Of a stretch of 64,000 nucleotides of DNA, positions 40,701 to 52,700 are shown in pieces. The position numbers were made by a program, and so were the translations under genes. Under the pieces are notes generated by a model, which saw only the letters and a list, made by a program, of their open reading frames with translations, was not told the DNA's origin and did not search any database. Positions within the stretch are counted from its first letter, which is position 1. Every line of letters begins with the position of its first letter. The DNA lies in contig OZ007567.1 of assembly GCA_963931925.1 (NCBI GenBank), forward strand, positions 78,666,686-78,730,685. Direction: 5' to 3'. This DNA is from Onchidella celtica. Its lineage: Eukaryota > Mollusca > Gastropoda > Systellommatophora > Onchidiidae.

Positions 40701-43700
40701 TACGGAAAATCCGTAACACTAGGCAGGTCTGATAAGTGCAAGGGACAGATTTACAAGAGGGAGGAAACAAATTTCTTCAAATGCATTGCTTATCTTCTTA
40801 CATTTTTAACTGCAAATATTTGAAAGATTGTACTTTGCCTCCATCGGTAGAACAAAAAAAATAATGACATTTTTGCATAGAGTGTAGAATATTGGGCAAA
40901 AGAGAGTTGTCATCTGAAGTTGTGAGAACACATTATTGTGCGATTCACGGTAGGGCCAGGGATACACCTTCCACTCTTGAGCTAAATATTGAACCTGAAT
41001 TCAACTGTGCACGCGTTTGTAACCTAACGGAGACATTGTTCCCATTACAACTCACTCACTGTCGTCATCTCTCTTTGGTCAAATGGTGGGAATGCAATCT
41101 ACCAGCAAGCCAGTGTTGAAACAAAGTGTTTAAGATTTCTACTGAAAATTTCACCATAGGGTTTCAGATGTGGACATCCTTGCTGCCTGTGGACCCATGC
41201 CACGACAAGTTTCTCCAAACAAAGTATCTGACTTTATCACTTCAGAGGTGAAGGGACTTATCCTTCGTGATGAGAATGCTCGCATTCTGTATGTGGTTTT
41301 CGACCAGTGTTTCAAACCAAGTAGAAAGTCCTGCTGCATACCCCCCCCCCCCCCCCCAATCCAGAGAGGACACAATTGTCTTTTTTATTAACACTACGAA
41401 CAGCCGTTGCGTCTCCAGCAGACCCTTGTTCTCACCGTTGCTACGAAGAACAAACCAGACGGATGATTATCACCCAGGTGAGGTCTCTGTAGCATTCAGT
41501 TAATACACATCGCATTGTCATAGGCCCAGACCCACAACCAGTACAACTGGGAGGTGGAATTCAGCACACATCTATCAATCATGAGAAAGCTGGTGTTATT
41601 GTGGTATATCACATGATTCAGGAAATCAGTGATGGGCATCATAACCTTAAAGTCAACTCAGACGACACAGACGTATTGCCATATCTCGCTAACACCCTGC
41701 ACGTTGAAATGCATAGAAGTCTGGTCAATATAGTATCTTTCATGAAAGTATTATTGCCAATCAGTAATGTCATGTCCGTTAATATTGTTTGTCAGCATCC
41801 CCGAAGCAGGGTTGGCATGATTTAAATCAAGGTGATTTAAATCAAATGATTTTTTTGGTTTAAATCACTTTGATTTTTTTAATTAAAATCAGTGATTTAA
41901 ATCACTTTTTGATTTTTTTACTTTTTAAGGATTTTTTTTTTTCAAACTGCTTGTTTTTGATGTTTTTATTGTTCAAAAGCACTAGACTTAGTTAAAGGCA
42001 CTGAAAAGTAGGAGTGCTTCTCTATTATTATTATTATTGTGCATCATTCAATAATTTCTGATTTTGGCTGATTCATACAACAGTTGGAGACTTGAATGTG
42101 TCGCAGGACACAATTCAAATATAACACCTTGAACAAAAATGTAAGTCTGAATTTGAATTTTGTGTACCTGTGTAAGACATTAAGACAGACAAGTAAGTGA
42201 AAAAGGCCTATATTTTATTTCAAATAAACATCTTTATTTTTATAAAACAGTTAGTGAAATCCAGGCATACAGATCAGATCCAGAAAATTCTGATAATATG
42301 TAAGAAAGGAAAACTTTCTACTCATTTTCAGTTTCAGTTGTCTCCAATTCTTTACTATTGAAGGCCCTGAACAGAAACACCAGTTTTGACGCTTTCTCAT
42401 TCCCCAAGCGATTTCTCAACTTGGATTGAACAAGTCCATACAAAGTTAGCATTGAATTGAGCCCACAATTATTTCCCCTATTAAATTCAACATCCACATC
42501 AAAAGTATGTGTAAAAAAGGTGAAGAGACAGAAGAGACTTAAATTTTATCAATTACATGTACATGACTGTAATGATTATTAGGAGTCATTTAGCTATATC
42601 CTTTTAGTACCCTTATGCTTATGTTATGAAATTATAGAAAATATTTTGTCGACAAAATATTGAATATATTATGTATTTTTTAAAAAACCAAAAAAATCTG
42701 ATTTAAATCAAAAAAATCGATTTTTTTGATTTTTAAAAACAAAATCTGATTTTTTTCCAACCCTGCCCCAAAGCCATCATGCTGAACATCTTTGCAATCC
42801 ATGTCCTCAGTGGGCGTGACACTGTTTTCTCGTTTGCTGTCACTGGAAACACTATAGTTCTTACCAAGTTAAAAATGTAATGTTCTCTGTCTTCCAAGAG
42901 TTGGGAGCACGCATTAAACAGAGAAAGAAATCATAGAATTCTGCTTCACTTCATAGCTTCGCTGCATCATCGGGCACAGGGGACATTCTTCAGGAAAATG
43001 CATCTTTACAGCACGAAAATTTCAGCTAAGAGGTATGCCACAATAAATCTCTTCAGCGTTTCACCATCTATGAACAGTATCAGACACAATGTCTGGACGT
43101 TCAGCATCAGGTGTTACAGTGGAAAGTTGCCGGTGGCTCATTTCCAAACTTCAACCCTCTGTACTGTGACGACATGGTCTGTGGAGATGCAGCTGAGAGT
43201 ACCAAAAAGGCTCTTAACTTGTTTAGCTGCAGTTGCAAAACGAGCTGCAGCACAAGCTAATGTACTGTCCTGTATTCAGTTGTGCAAACGAAAGGAGACA
43301 ACCTCTACAGCAATCCTGTTAGGAATGTGGCAGCTGAGACGAATCCAGCTGAAGACCACTAAAAACCAGTTTCCTACCTCATCGGTGAATTGGATGTGAC
43401 TCACCTAAAAATGAGAATTCTCCCATTGAAGTTACTATGGTTGAGGTAATGGGACATTGGTGAAACAGTGATGACATGAAAGAATATCATTAATGACCTA
43501 AATTACACAACTATTGACGCGTTGGTGATCAGTTTGTAGGCGTCTTTGGAGACTAAATGCATCTGCATCACCCTTCACCCATTCAACAATGGTTTTGTTC
43601 GAATTAAGATTAAACAATTGGCACCATGTGTGTATGTCTATCGTTATATGCTTCTGTTTGTTTTTACAAACTCGATTATTTCCAGCTGTAAAAAAAAACA

Positions 43701-46700
43701 AAACCCACTGTGGAAGTTGTTCTCAATTGTAATGTGAAAAACACCGGACCTTTTCAGCGGCAGCTATCTTGGAGTTCGTCATTTATTGAAAAACTTTCAA
43801 ATTCTCACAGGTAGCATCGATCGGATCTAGAACCGGAATTTCATTTTCATTCAAAACCAGCAGGAAACTTTCAATATACATCCAGTTACGAAACAGGGTA
43901 TACTTGGGCCACGCTCAGACTGATAGTTTGTTGGAGGTTGTCTGCAGATCGCACTGGACAGCACTGAGGGGTTTGTTATTTAACTTGTTTCTCAAACCCT
44001 AATATATTGTTTCCACAGCACATTGCGATACGATTCAAAACAGAATGAACCTGACTTGAACTGCAGTAATGAAACAACTAACTCTTGCTAGCAATATTGT
44101 ATACATATCTCAGCATCAATAACAGACTTAACGTACTATTACTAACATTTCTAAATATGTGGAGCAGTTCAGAGCGGATCCTCCAAATAGACGTATTGCT
44201 GTAACTGCTATTATTAATAATTTGATCTTCAAATTGTTGCATTATGTTTTTCAAAAACTTCTATGGGTAGTTGTCTATGATAATAGGCAGTAAAGTTCAA
44301 CCTTGGCCACCCGGTATATTTTATAAGATTTTAAAAAATATTGGATTCGCAATGTTTAGCGATATAAGGGGTATAGTTTTGATCTTGTCCAATAGATTTC
44401 TTGTTATAAACACAAATCAGCACGAATAACGTTCATGTGGTAGGAAATTGAATTCTTTTTAATTTGATGTATATTAAGCATGGGTATCTCTTTAATATTT
44501 GGCTTGGTACAACTTTATTACTGTCATTTTGTCTGAAAAGAGCGCAAATCTGTAACGTCATGTAAGGGGTGTTTTTGACGAATTTCTTAGCGTTGCCACC
44601 CTTTATCTCATTATATCCGGCATTTTCAGTAGCCCAGAGTGGTTCTCCTAACATTTATAGCAAAATCAGGAGTATATATTTTTGTGCAAGGTTCCCGGCC
44701 ATTTGACGGCTTGGCCCCCCTACTATCTCATTTAAACTTAAAAACCATTAACTTTGCTACCATTATGATAATTAAATTTGTCCTTTTACCCATCACATAT
44801 GTAAAGATGGGACCTCAGGTCCATCTAGGGGACGTGAATTTTACAACTAAAGTTTATGACCAAAAAAAAAAAAAGGGCTTTTTCGTCACGCCGTAACGGT
44901 CAAGGGTTTGACCACCTCATTAACTTTTGATTTTATTTCTCTTGGTGCCATCCTGAACACAATAAATCCTAGTTTATTAGTGTGTAATTTTAAGTCTGTA
45001 CTGTTACTAATAATCCTTCTAGAAAAGATAAAAAGCAAAAAAGTGCCCTTTTTTGTCACGCCGTAATGCTTGGAATCGCCCTTGATTAATCATAAATTTT
45101 GTAACAAAGGATGTCTTTTCAGTCAATAGAGCCTATATTAAATTCTTATACTGAAAATTCTCTCTCTCTCTCTCCATCCTCATCGCACTGAACCATGTAA
45201 CTCTTCATCTTTATACTGTTTTACAACAATAAACAACAACAAAAATAACAAAACAAAAATGCCAGACAACACTAAATAATTAACATGATTTAAAAGCTAA
45301 TGCCTCACCAAAAGGTATGGCCACATACACAGGTCACCGGCTTTGCATCGTGGTGGGCCACCTTGACTGCATGGCCACAGTCCGGGGCTGGACACCATCT
45401 CAATAACCTGTTGCACTACAGACATAAATTTCCATTATTAATAACACAGCAATAAAATCAATCCATTCTTTTACTTGCTTTTGTAGCAATTTGAGACACA
45501 TTGATAGAAATCATCACTTCCTCTCCAACCTCATACATTTTGTTCCAAAACAAAGTGTCGTATTCACATGGTCTGATAAATTTGATGACAATAAACACAA
45601 ATTTTGTCATTTTCTCCCCCTATAGATACTACATCTCCAAGAAACTAAACGAAATGAGGATTATTCATCAATAAGCCTAATAAAAAAGCTAGCAGAAAAG
45701 CCATGGTATAATTCGCAGATTTCTTGCCCTGTCATCCACTGTTTTGTATGACCAAAGTGCTTTCATCAAAGGCAAACTATTTTCATAAACAATATACATA
45801 TAATAGTCATTATAAATGGCATTAAATTACTACAGAGTTCACAATGAAAAACTGTATTTACACTCTTACAGAACAGAACATGCAGGCTTACCTCTACAAA
45901 ACTATTTGTAATAATTTGCTGGTATTTCAATTTAACTTTCTGGTCTTTTATTAACTCCCTGTAAATGAAAAATGATAATGAGCATGTATTAACATAAACA
46001 GATGATTTTTGAATCACTGAAATCAGTAACGAAAATAGATAATAGCACATTTACATTAATACACATATATTTATTTTTGTAACTTCCATCTTATTGTGAT
46101 AGTGATAAGCAGCATCTTCTTCATTCTCTCTTCCGCCAGCACAGCAAGTTCAAAGTAAAAAAATATGAAGTATCCACTTCTTTCCTTTGCTCCCTTAATC
46201 ACTTAGCTGAGAGTCAATGACACTAAAAATCCTAACAGAAATGTTTCAAGTGAGACTTTTCGGAGAAATTTTCCTATTTTATTCATTAAGACGTTGTCCA
46301 GAAGACAAAGACAAATTCTGACAAACAAATTACTTACATGACACTTTTGTCATCCACAAGAATATCACAGCCGTACGCAGCACATGAAATGGTCTGGCCC
46401 ATACCCTCATCCATTATTTTAGAGGTGAGGTATTCTGCCCAGCACTGAGCACAGAAGCGATGACCACATTCAAGGCCTTTCATGTCCTAAAAAAGACAGC
46501 AAAGACAGTATCAGCCCGTGGATAACCCCTACATCTACCTCACATATATTAACCCTCACCCCAGCGAAGGGTGTCAAAACACGGCATCGACTTTCCATGT
46601 ACTCACTCTGCACGGGAGTACAAATACGGCAAGGTCAAGCTGACCACGCAGCGCACAAGCCGGATTTTCACACGTCGGGTCACTGACCTCTTTGAGACGT

Positions 46701-49700
46701 AACTACCGACTTATTGCTCACTGTATCTCTTTTAAATCAAAGGCATTGTGACAAGGACGTGCTAACCAGTGAACCACTGATCGGAATAAAAAAGGCTAAA
46801 ATTTCAACGGCTCTCCCCACACTATCAAAAGGTGTAACATCGACATGCGAAACTGTTGCTCAACAAATCTGCAATATTATCTCCTTTTCTCATTAGCTGA
46901 CCATCATCTAGAGTTGTCTGTATCTAAGAACCAATCAGAAACAAGCTCTGAAATGATCTTTCCCCCAAATGCCCACATTGGTTCATTAGTATGTGTCAAT
47001 CAGGATGAACCCGTTTGTTTAGGTCTTGGGGGGCATGGCTAGTTATCATACTTTGTTCTCACGAAAATTACAGCTGTCAGTTTGGTTTCATAAGTCAGAT
47101 CATTGGTTAGAGACTTACAGGCAAAGGTTTTGCTGGTTAATTCATTATCAACCGTGATAAAGCATAGGAGCGAATATTTTCATGCCGATCAATAAAAACC
47201 GAACCACATGGACAGCGGTAGTGTGGTCATCGTACATCGGCAAGGGCCAGTGCGACCCACGCACGATTCTCCATGAGTAAGGCCACTAACTGTACAGCGG
47301 GCTTTGAGCCAGCACGCGCGGGGTGTGGGTTAATGTGATTTCTAGAAACCGAAATGCACAGCATCATGGAGAAAAAATTGCTAAATTTGTTTCTGGGATA
47401 GATGAGAATTCTACAATTTGGATATTATCTCTAGTAGAATTTCCATCTTTGAATGTTTGTTCCATTATCTCCAGCACAATTCCACATTTTCCCCACTTCT
47501 ACACATCATCAGTCAGCTGTTGGAGCCTCATTAAAACTAAACCCATAGGCTGTTGTTAGATGTCTGTAGAGAAAATACTGAGGTGTGTTCACTTCTCAGC
47601 TACAGTTATCAATGTAAAATATGCTACTATGCCCCCCCCCCCCCCAACAACTTTTGAGTTTAGTTTTAACGAGCATCCAACAGCTGTCTGAAGACATGTA
47701 TAATTCTTTTCACTATTCCCTAAAATGTCATCAGCTGTGCTCAGTAAGATTCAAATAGTATCAAACACCATAAGTTCCAGTGCAAGTTTTCGAATGGGAA
47801 ATGATGTCTGCAGAAACAGCCATCATGTCACACAGCACAACAAGAAGCACACAAATAGGTTAGTAAAAAGTAAAACTTTCATACACTAAGCAAATTCTGC
47901 ACTGACAATGCACCCTCAAACAGCTGTGTTAGGTAAACTTGTCACACTTGTTACGAACAACTCCTCAGACATTCATAGCACGTAAAATACCAATTTATAT
48001 TATAATATATTTAACATACTTTTTTCTCTTTCACAAAACTATTTACTTATAGTTGTACAAGTACAATGTGCTGTAACTTACTTCCAATGCCTTTGAGAAG
48101 TAACAGATTTCACACAAGACATTGTCTTCTTGAACACTATTACGCCCAGAACGCTAGGAAGAGAGAAGGAATATAATAATGAAACACAGCAACAACTAAT
48201 ATTAACTAATGGGGCCCGTTTGGTATCTCTCTAGTGGGCTCACCATTCCATTTTCATGTATCACATGCTAATGACAATATAATTTATTGTAATAAAAATA
48301 ATTCCAACCCCACTTGCATTAGAGATAAACTACTGCATAAGAAAGCATTTCAAATGCTTTGGACATTCAGTTCAAAACGATCCTGTTGCAATAAAGGAGA
48401 AACAAAAAAAATCTACAACACATGAATATCTTTTTCCATGGTGTGACAGGGGGGTTGCAATTATTCCTGCCAGCCCAACAAGAACAGCACTTGGAACACC
48501 ATACCATCTCAGCACAGTTCTGTTATATAATATGACTATAAATACAACATGTCTCCGTTAGCACCTTTACAATGGACCCAAAGACTGTATGTGACAGTCT
48601 TTTGCAAAAATAGGGATTGAAAATGTGCAAGCTTTTCATTCAAACCTGTATTCAGTAACTCATTAAACTTAGCACTCTACCAACACTCTTTTAATTTCAT
48701 GATAATTATGAGGAAATAACAATGAAATCACCTATTAAAATTTAACTCTTGAAATTAGCATGACTGTCTTTTCTGAATGGAAGCACCTTTCAAATAGTCA
48801 TGATCATTCTTATTCTGTCTATTTCAGAAATTTTTCTTCCGCTCAAAATGGAAAACTGTTCATACCCTTGTCACCTTCCCAGTGTCACGGCGATGTGGAC
48901 TGACAACATGTGCTTCTGAAAAAAGCTTATCCTGATCACCATCATAATACCTGTTGCAGAAAGAACACAGGCATATAAAGTAAGTTAGTGCATATAAAAT
49001 GAAATGCATTGTCTGAAAATAAGTTGTTTAAAAGGTTACTGACGCTAGCTCTGATAAGAATGAAGAAAAGAAAACTCAACATGACAGCTCAATTATTAAT
49101 GCTGAAAATTTTTTTTTATGATGGTAAAATAAAATATTAATTAATTGACATCATTTTCAAACATTATTTTGTTGCCGTCGCGCAGAAACCTCCTAAGCAC
49201 CACGGAAAAAATTTTACAGGAGAGACAAAAAACTTTTTCTCTCCAAATGTTAAACTTAAAGGTCATTCCATTTTTTTTATTTCCTCATAACATTAAAATG
49301 TACTTTTTGGTCATTCTGACGCATGATTTATCAATTTGTACTTACTTGCGTCTTTGTAAATTTATGCATACTGGAGTTTTAGTCCTTATTTTCCGACGGA
49401 CATAAACTCCTAAGCGACACGCATGTCGCTTTGGAGTTTTCTGCCCGGCGTAGCCCCTCATTTTCCGACGGGCAGAACTCCTAAGCATGTCGCTTTGGAG
49501 TTTTATGCCCAGTGGTTGTTTCTCTTTTGTCATCGACCAGCAGGACTTAGTTGGTTTATTCATCTTTTGGCCTGTCCTTATAATCCGATATTCGCAAAAA
49601 AAGAACTTCAACGACAAGGCATTTTAATTTTGTCTACTTCAATTTGAATATTTTATTTAGTAACGTAAACATTAAAATGTCACCTTTTATTTTTTTTATC

Positions 49701-52700
49701 CGCTGTCTCACAAATACATCAAAGGCCAAATTAAGTGGATTCATTAAATTGACACACACATACACCTAAACACACCCACACATTTTCTAACGTTTTTCTA
49801 CCTACATACCAAGTGAGGCATTCATTTTCAATTTAACTGTGTAATGACTAGGCATTCCAATATCCTTGTTTTCATTACCGCCATTTACCAATATTATGCA
49901 CAGAGCATTTTGTTTCATCACTGAATCTGCTTCATGAACTTAATGGCGAAGATAATCGTACAAGGCATGGTGGTCCTTTGGGATAACTGCCTTCAACTCC
50001 TGGAGGTGTTTGAATTTAACGTCTGATGTGCGTATCTTGATGTCCCCGACCACGAGGGATGGCCTTCCACCCCTCATCGAAGGTCAACTTGAAGGAGATG
50101 TTTTGATCCGGAGTGTACTTGAGACAGCGAGTGTCCACAACATGTGGATCACCACATCCACGTCCAGACCGTACACTTTCATATATGGCCCCAACTTGGA
50201 GTAGTCCTTGAAGAAAGTATGGTCAAGATACTTGACTTCAAAGGGTTTGGGGCTACGCCTGGCTCTGAGCATCATACCTTACCGATGTAGTCTGTTGGCA
50301 TGTAGATTGTAGACGGGGACACCCTTGGAAGCTCGTTCTATCAGACTATGGCAAGAGTCCACTTCCATGTGAGTATGTCCTTTGAATGATACTTATGTTC
50401 CACAGTCTTGCCTGTGCGAGCAAAGAAATCACTAATGGTGTTCGCGACCACAACATTCTTGTTTTGCTGGATACATCCGTCACTGAATATGATGATCCTG
50501 TCAGCCTCAGTTTCCTATCTAGATAATCTACCACACAAGCTAACTCGTGGCAGTGCGTCCACCATCTCCCTCATGCCAGACGTAGCAAACAACATCCTTG
50601 GAAGCCATGTATCGTAAATTGTAAAGTTATGTACTGTAAGTTTCATTATGTAGTAGATCGCAGATGCCTGGACAGCAGGCGCAAGAAGGATGGACTCGAG
50701 GTCCATGCAGATGGTGACAGTCCTGACTCCTTCTTCAAAACTCTGAAGCGAGGGTTGTTTGTCAAACTCTTTCTCAGCAAAGGCTCTTTCCTTCAGTCCC
50801 ATGTGTGCTTTCCATGTCTCTTCCTCAACATTGCCAACGCTGTGAGACACGTATAAGTCACAAAGATCCTTCTTGGGATGATGCAGTGCCAAATTGTTTT
50901 TGTGAAACTCCTCTTTGAACACTGTTAGTCCTAGGCCCTTGTGGCCCAGTTCCTCACATTTTCCCGGTGTAAATCTGCCACAGAGCGAAAATGAGGTTCC
51001 AGATAAAGCTTCGTCAAGGACTTCCGACTATAGTGAGACGGACGCTTGGGTAACATTCCAAAGAATTCCTTCACCAAAAAGATTTTCTCATGGTTTTGAA
51101 CAGGATGCCAAACACTTGTGACAGGGCGGAGTTTAGAACAATCCAGGTCACTAAAGCAACGATACTGGTGAAAATTTTCTTGCATACGCGAAGACGTGTA
51201 CCATCTTTCTTCAAAAAGTACTGCAGCGTGTTAGATCTTGATGTTGCAGAAATTGTGCGCTTTCTCTGCACTTCAACCCTGTCAATAAGACCATTCACAA
51301 TGCCTTTTTACTCTCCCATGACTGTGTCCACATATAGTCAAAGATCTCCTTTCTATCTTCATCTGCTAGAGAATTGCATGCCAGCCCCATGCAGGTGCGA
51401 CTGCAGGGTTCCTGGAGTTGGCGTGCTGCTCTTTGGGTGCTGTTTTCAGAGACGTACGGCTGTCCCAACTCTCTGAGACGTTTCCCTTTGTTCCACTGCC
51501 AGTTGTTGACTCCTTTCTCTGGTTTTGGCGTCAGAACAGAAAAATCTTCGTTTGCAGGAACATGAGCAGCAGGTTGAGCTGGTTGTGCATCAGCTGTCTT
51601 GGCAGCAATGACATCTGATGTTATGGGTACATGTCGGCGGTATGGGCAGGTGATTCTAAGGGGATGTCGGATAGTGCTGGATTGGCGTTGTCTGAGTGAA
51701 CGGATGGTGCTGGATTGGTGTTGGCTGTGTCTACAGGTTATGCTGGGGTGATGGCCATTGTCAAAGTGCCAACATCCGATACAGGGGAATTTATGTTGGC
51801 TGAGACGATGGTATCAGCATCAGCAACTGATGGTGTAAGAACGTCCGATGACGATGTATAATCCAAAGAACATCTTCGTGCCAACCAAAAAGGGCTAGAA
51901 ACAACAACTTGGGTCTCATTGTGTTTGCTTGAAGATGGCTGAGCTGGATCAAATAAAGTTGTCGACAACTTTGCTTGGGGTGTTAAACAGGCTACAATTG
52001 GAATATCCGATTTGCCAAAGCACGACACAGAAAGGTCTAGTTCCGATGTCTCGTTCAAAAACACATTATCCACGATTTCGTCAACAGCACTGACTGACAA
52101 TTTATCCAAAGACAATGTTTTTGTGGGAAGACTCCTCGTAAAAAATATAGGCACACTGCTCTGAGTTCGAAAGTGCCAGCTGGACCATATGTTGGGCCCC
52201 TACTGACAGGAAGCATTGTGAACGAAAAAAAATGAATCAATGTGACTTCTCTTGGCAAAATATTTAGAGACTTCATTTATAACAAAAAAAACATCAACGC
52301 CCGGGTTGCAAAATTTTAATCAATTCAATTCTCAAGGTAAAATGTCCAACCAGTTCATAACACAAAAGCAACGGATATTAACAGCATCTTTGCCAAATTG
52401 TAAAATGACTCAATATTGATATCCAGACAAATCACACTGAAGTAACAAGTTTAGTGTCGACAACTCAAACTAACAAAATGGACACAATTTTAGGAACAAA
52501 AGAAAGATGTGGAATGTTGCTCAAATATGGGTCGAGCACAAGTTTCCGTTCTGTTCTGTACCCTAGCGTGTTTAACAAAATCACTTTTCAAGTGACATGT
52601 CTGGGAGGATTTTGCCCAAATATGGATAAAGCCCATCCGTTCTGTTTATTTATAATTAAAAGTTCATTAAGTTGCCACACCTTGAGGGTTATTGATTTAT

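Larger units (their letters stand above)
34998..45081. mobile_element. 10,084-bp composite DNA transposon with TTGA target duplication, superfamily unassigned
   Basis: GGGCGATTCCAAGCA starts at 34998 and its complement ends at 45081. Both are flanked by TTGA (34994-34997, 45082-45085). Further in, 36587-36729 and 44592-44724 are diverged inverted copies of each other, sharing AGTAGGGGGGCCAA, AACCTTGCAC and TAAAGGGTGGCA blocks, so the original inverted repeats were long. The 13-mer GTCACGCCGTAAC and one-mismatch variants recur in both arms. The interior carries a decayed plus-strand gene (about 41167-43370), and later insertions sit on top: a 2.5-kb hAT, a 0.96-kb hAT and a short TIR element with a THAP-like ORF. 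A 4-bp TSD fits several superfamilies (for example Sola or Academ), so I leave it unassigned. Confidence 0.7.

Noticed and set aside
41341-41357. Poly-Pro segment in the decayed gene
   Set aside because: It is a 17-base C homopolymer inside a pseudogene, an expansion without coding meaning.
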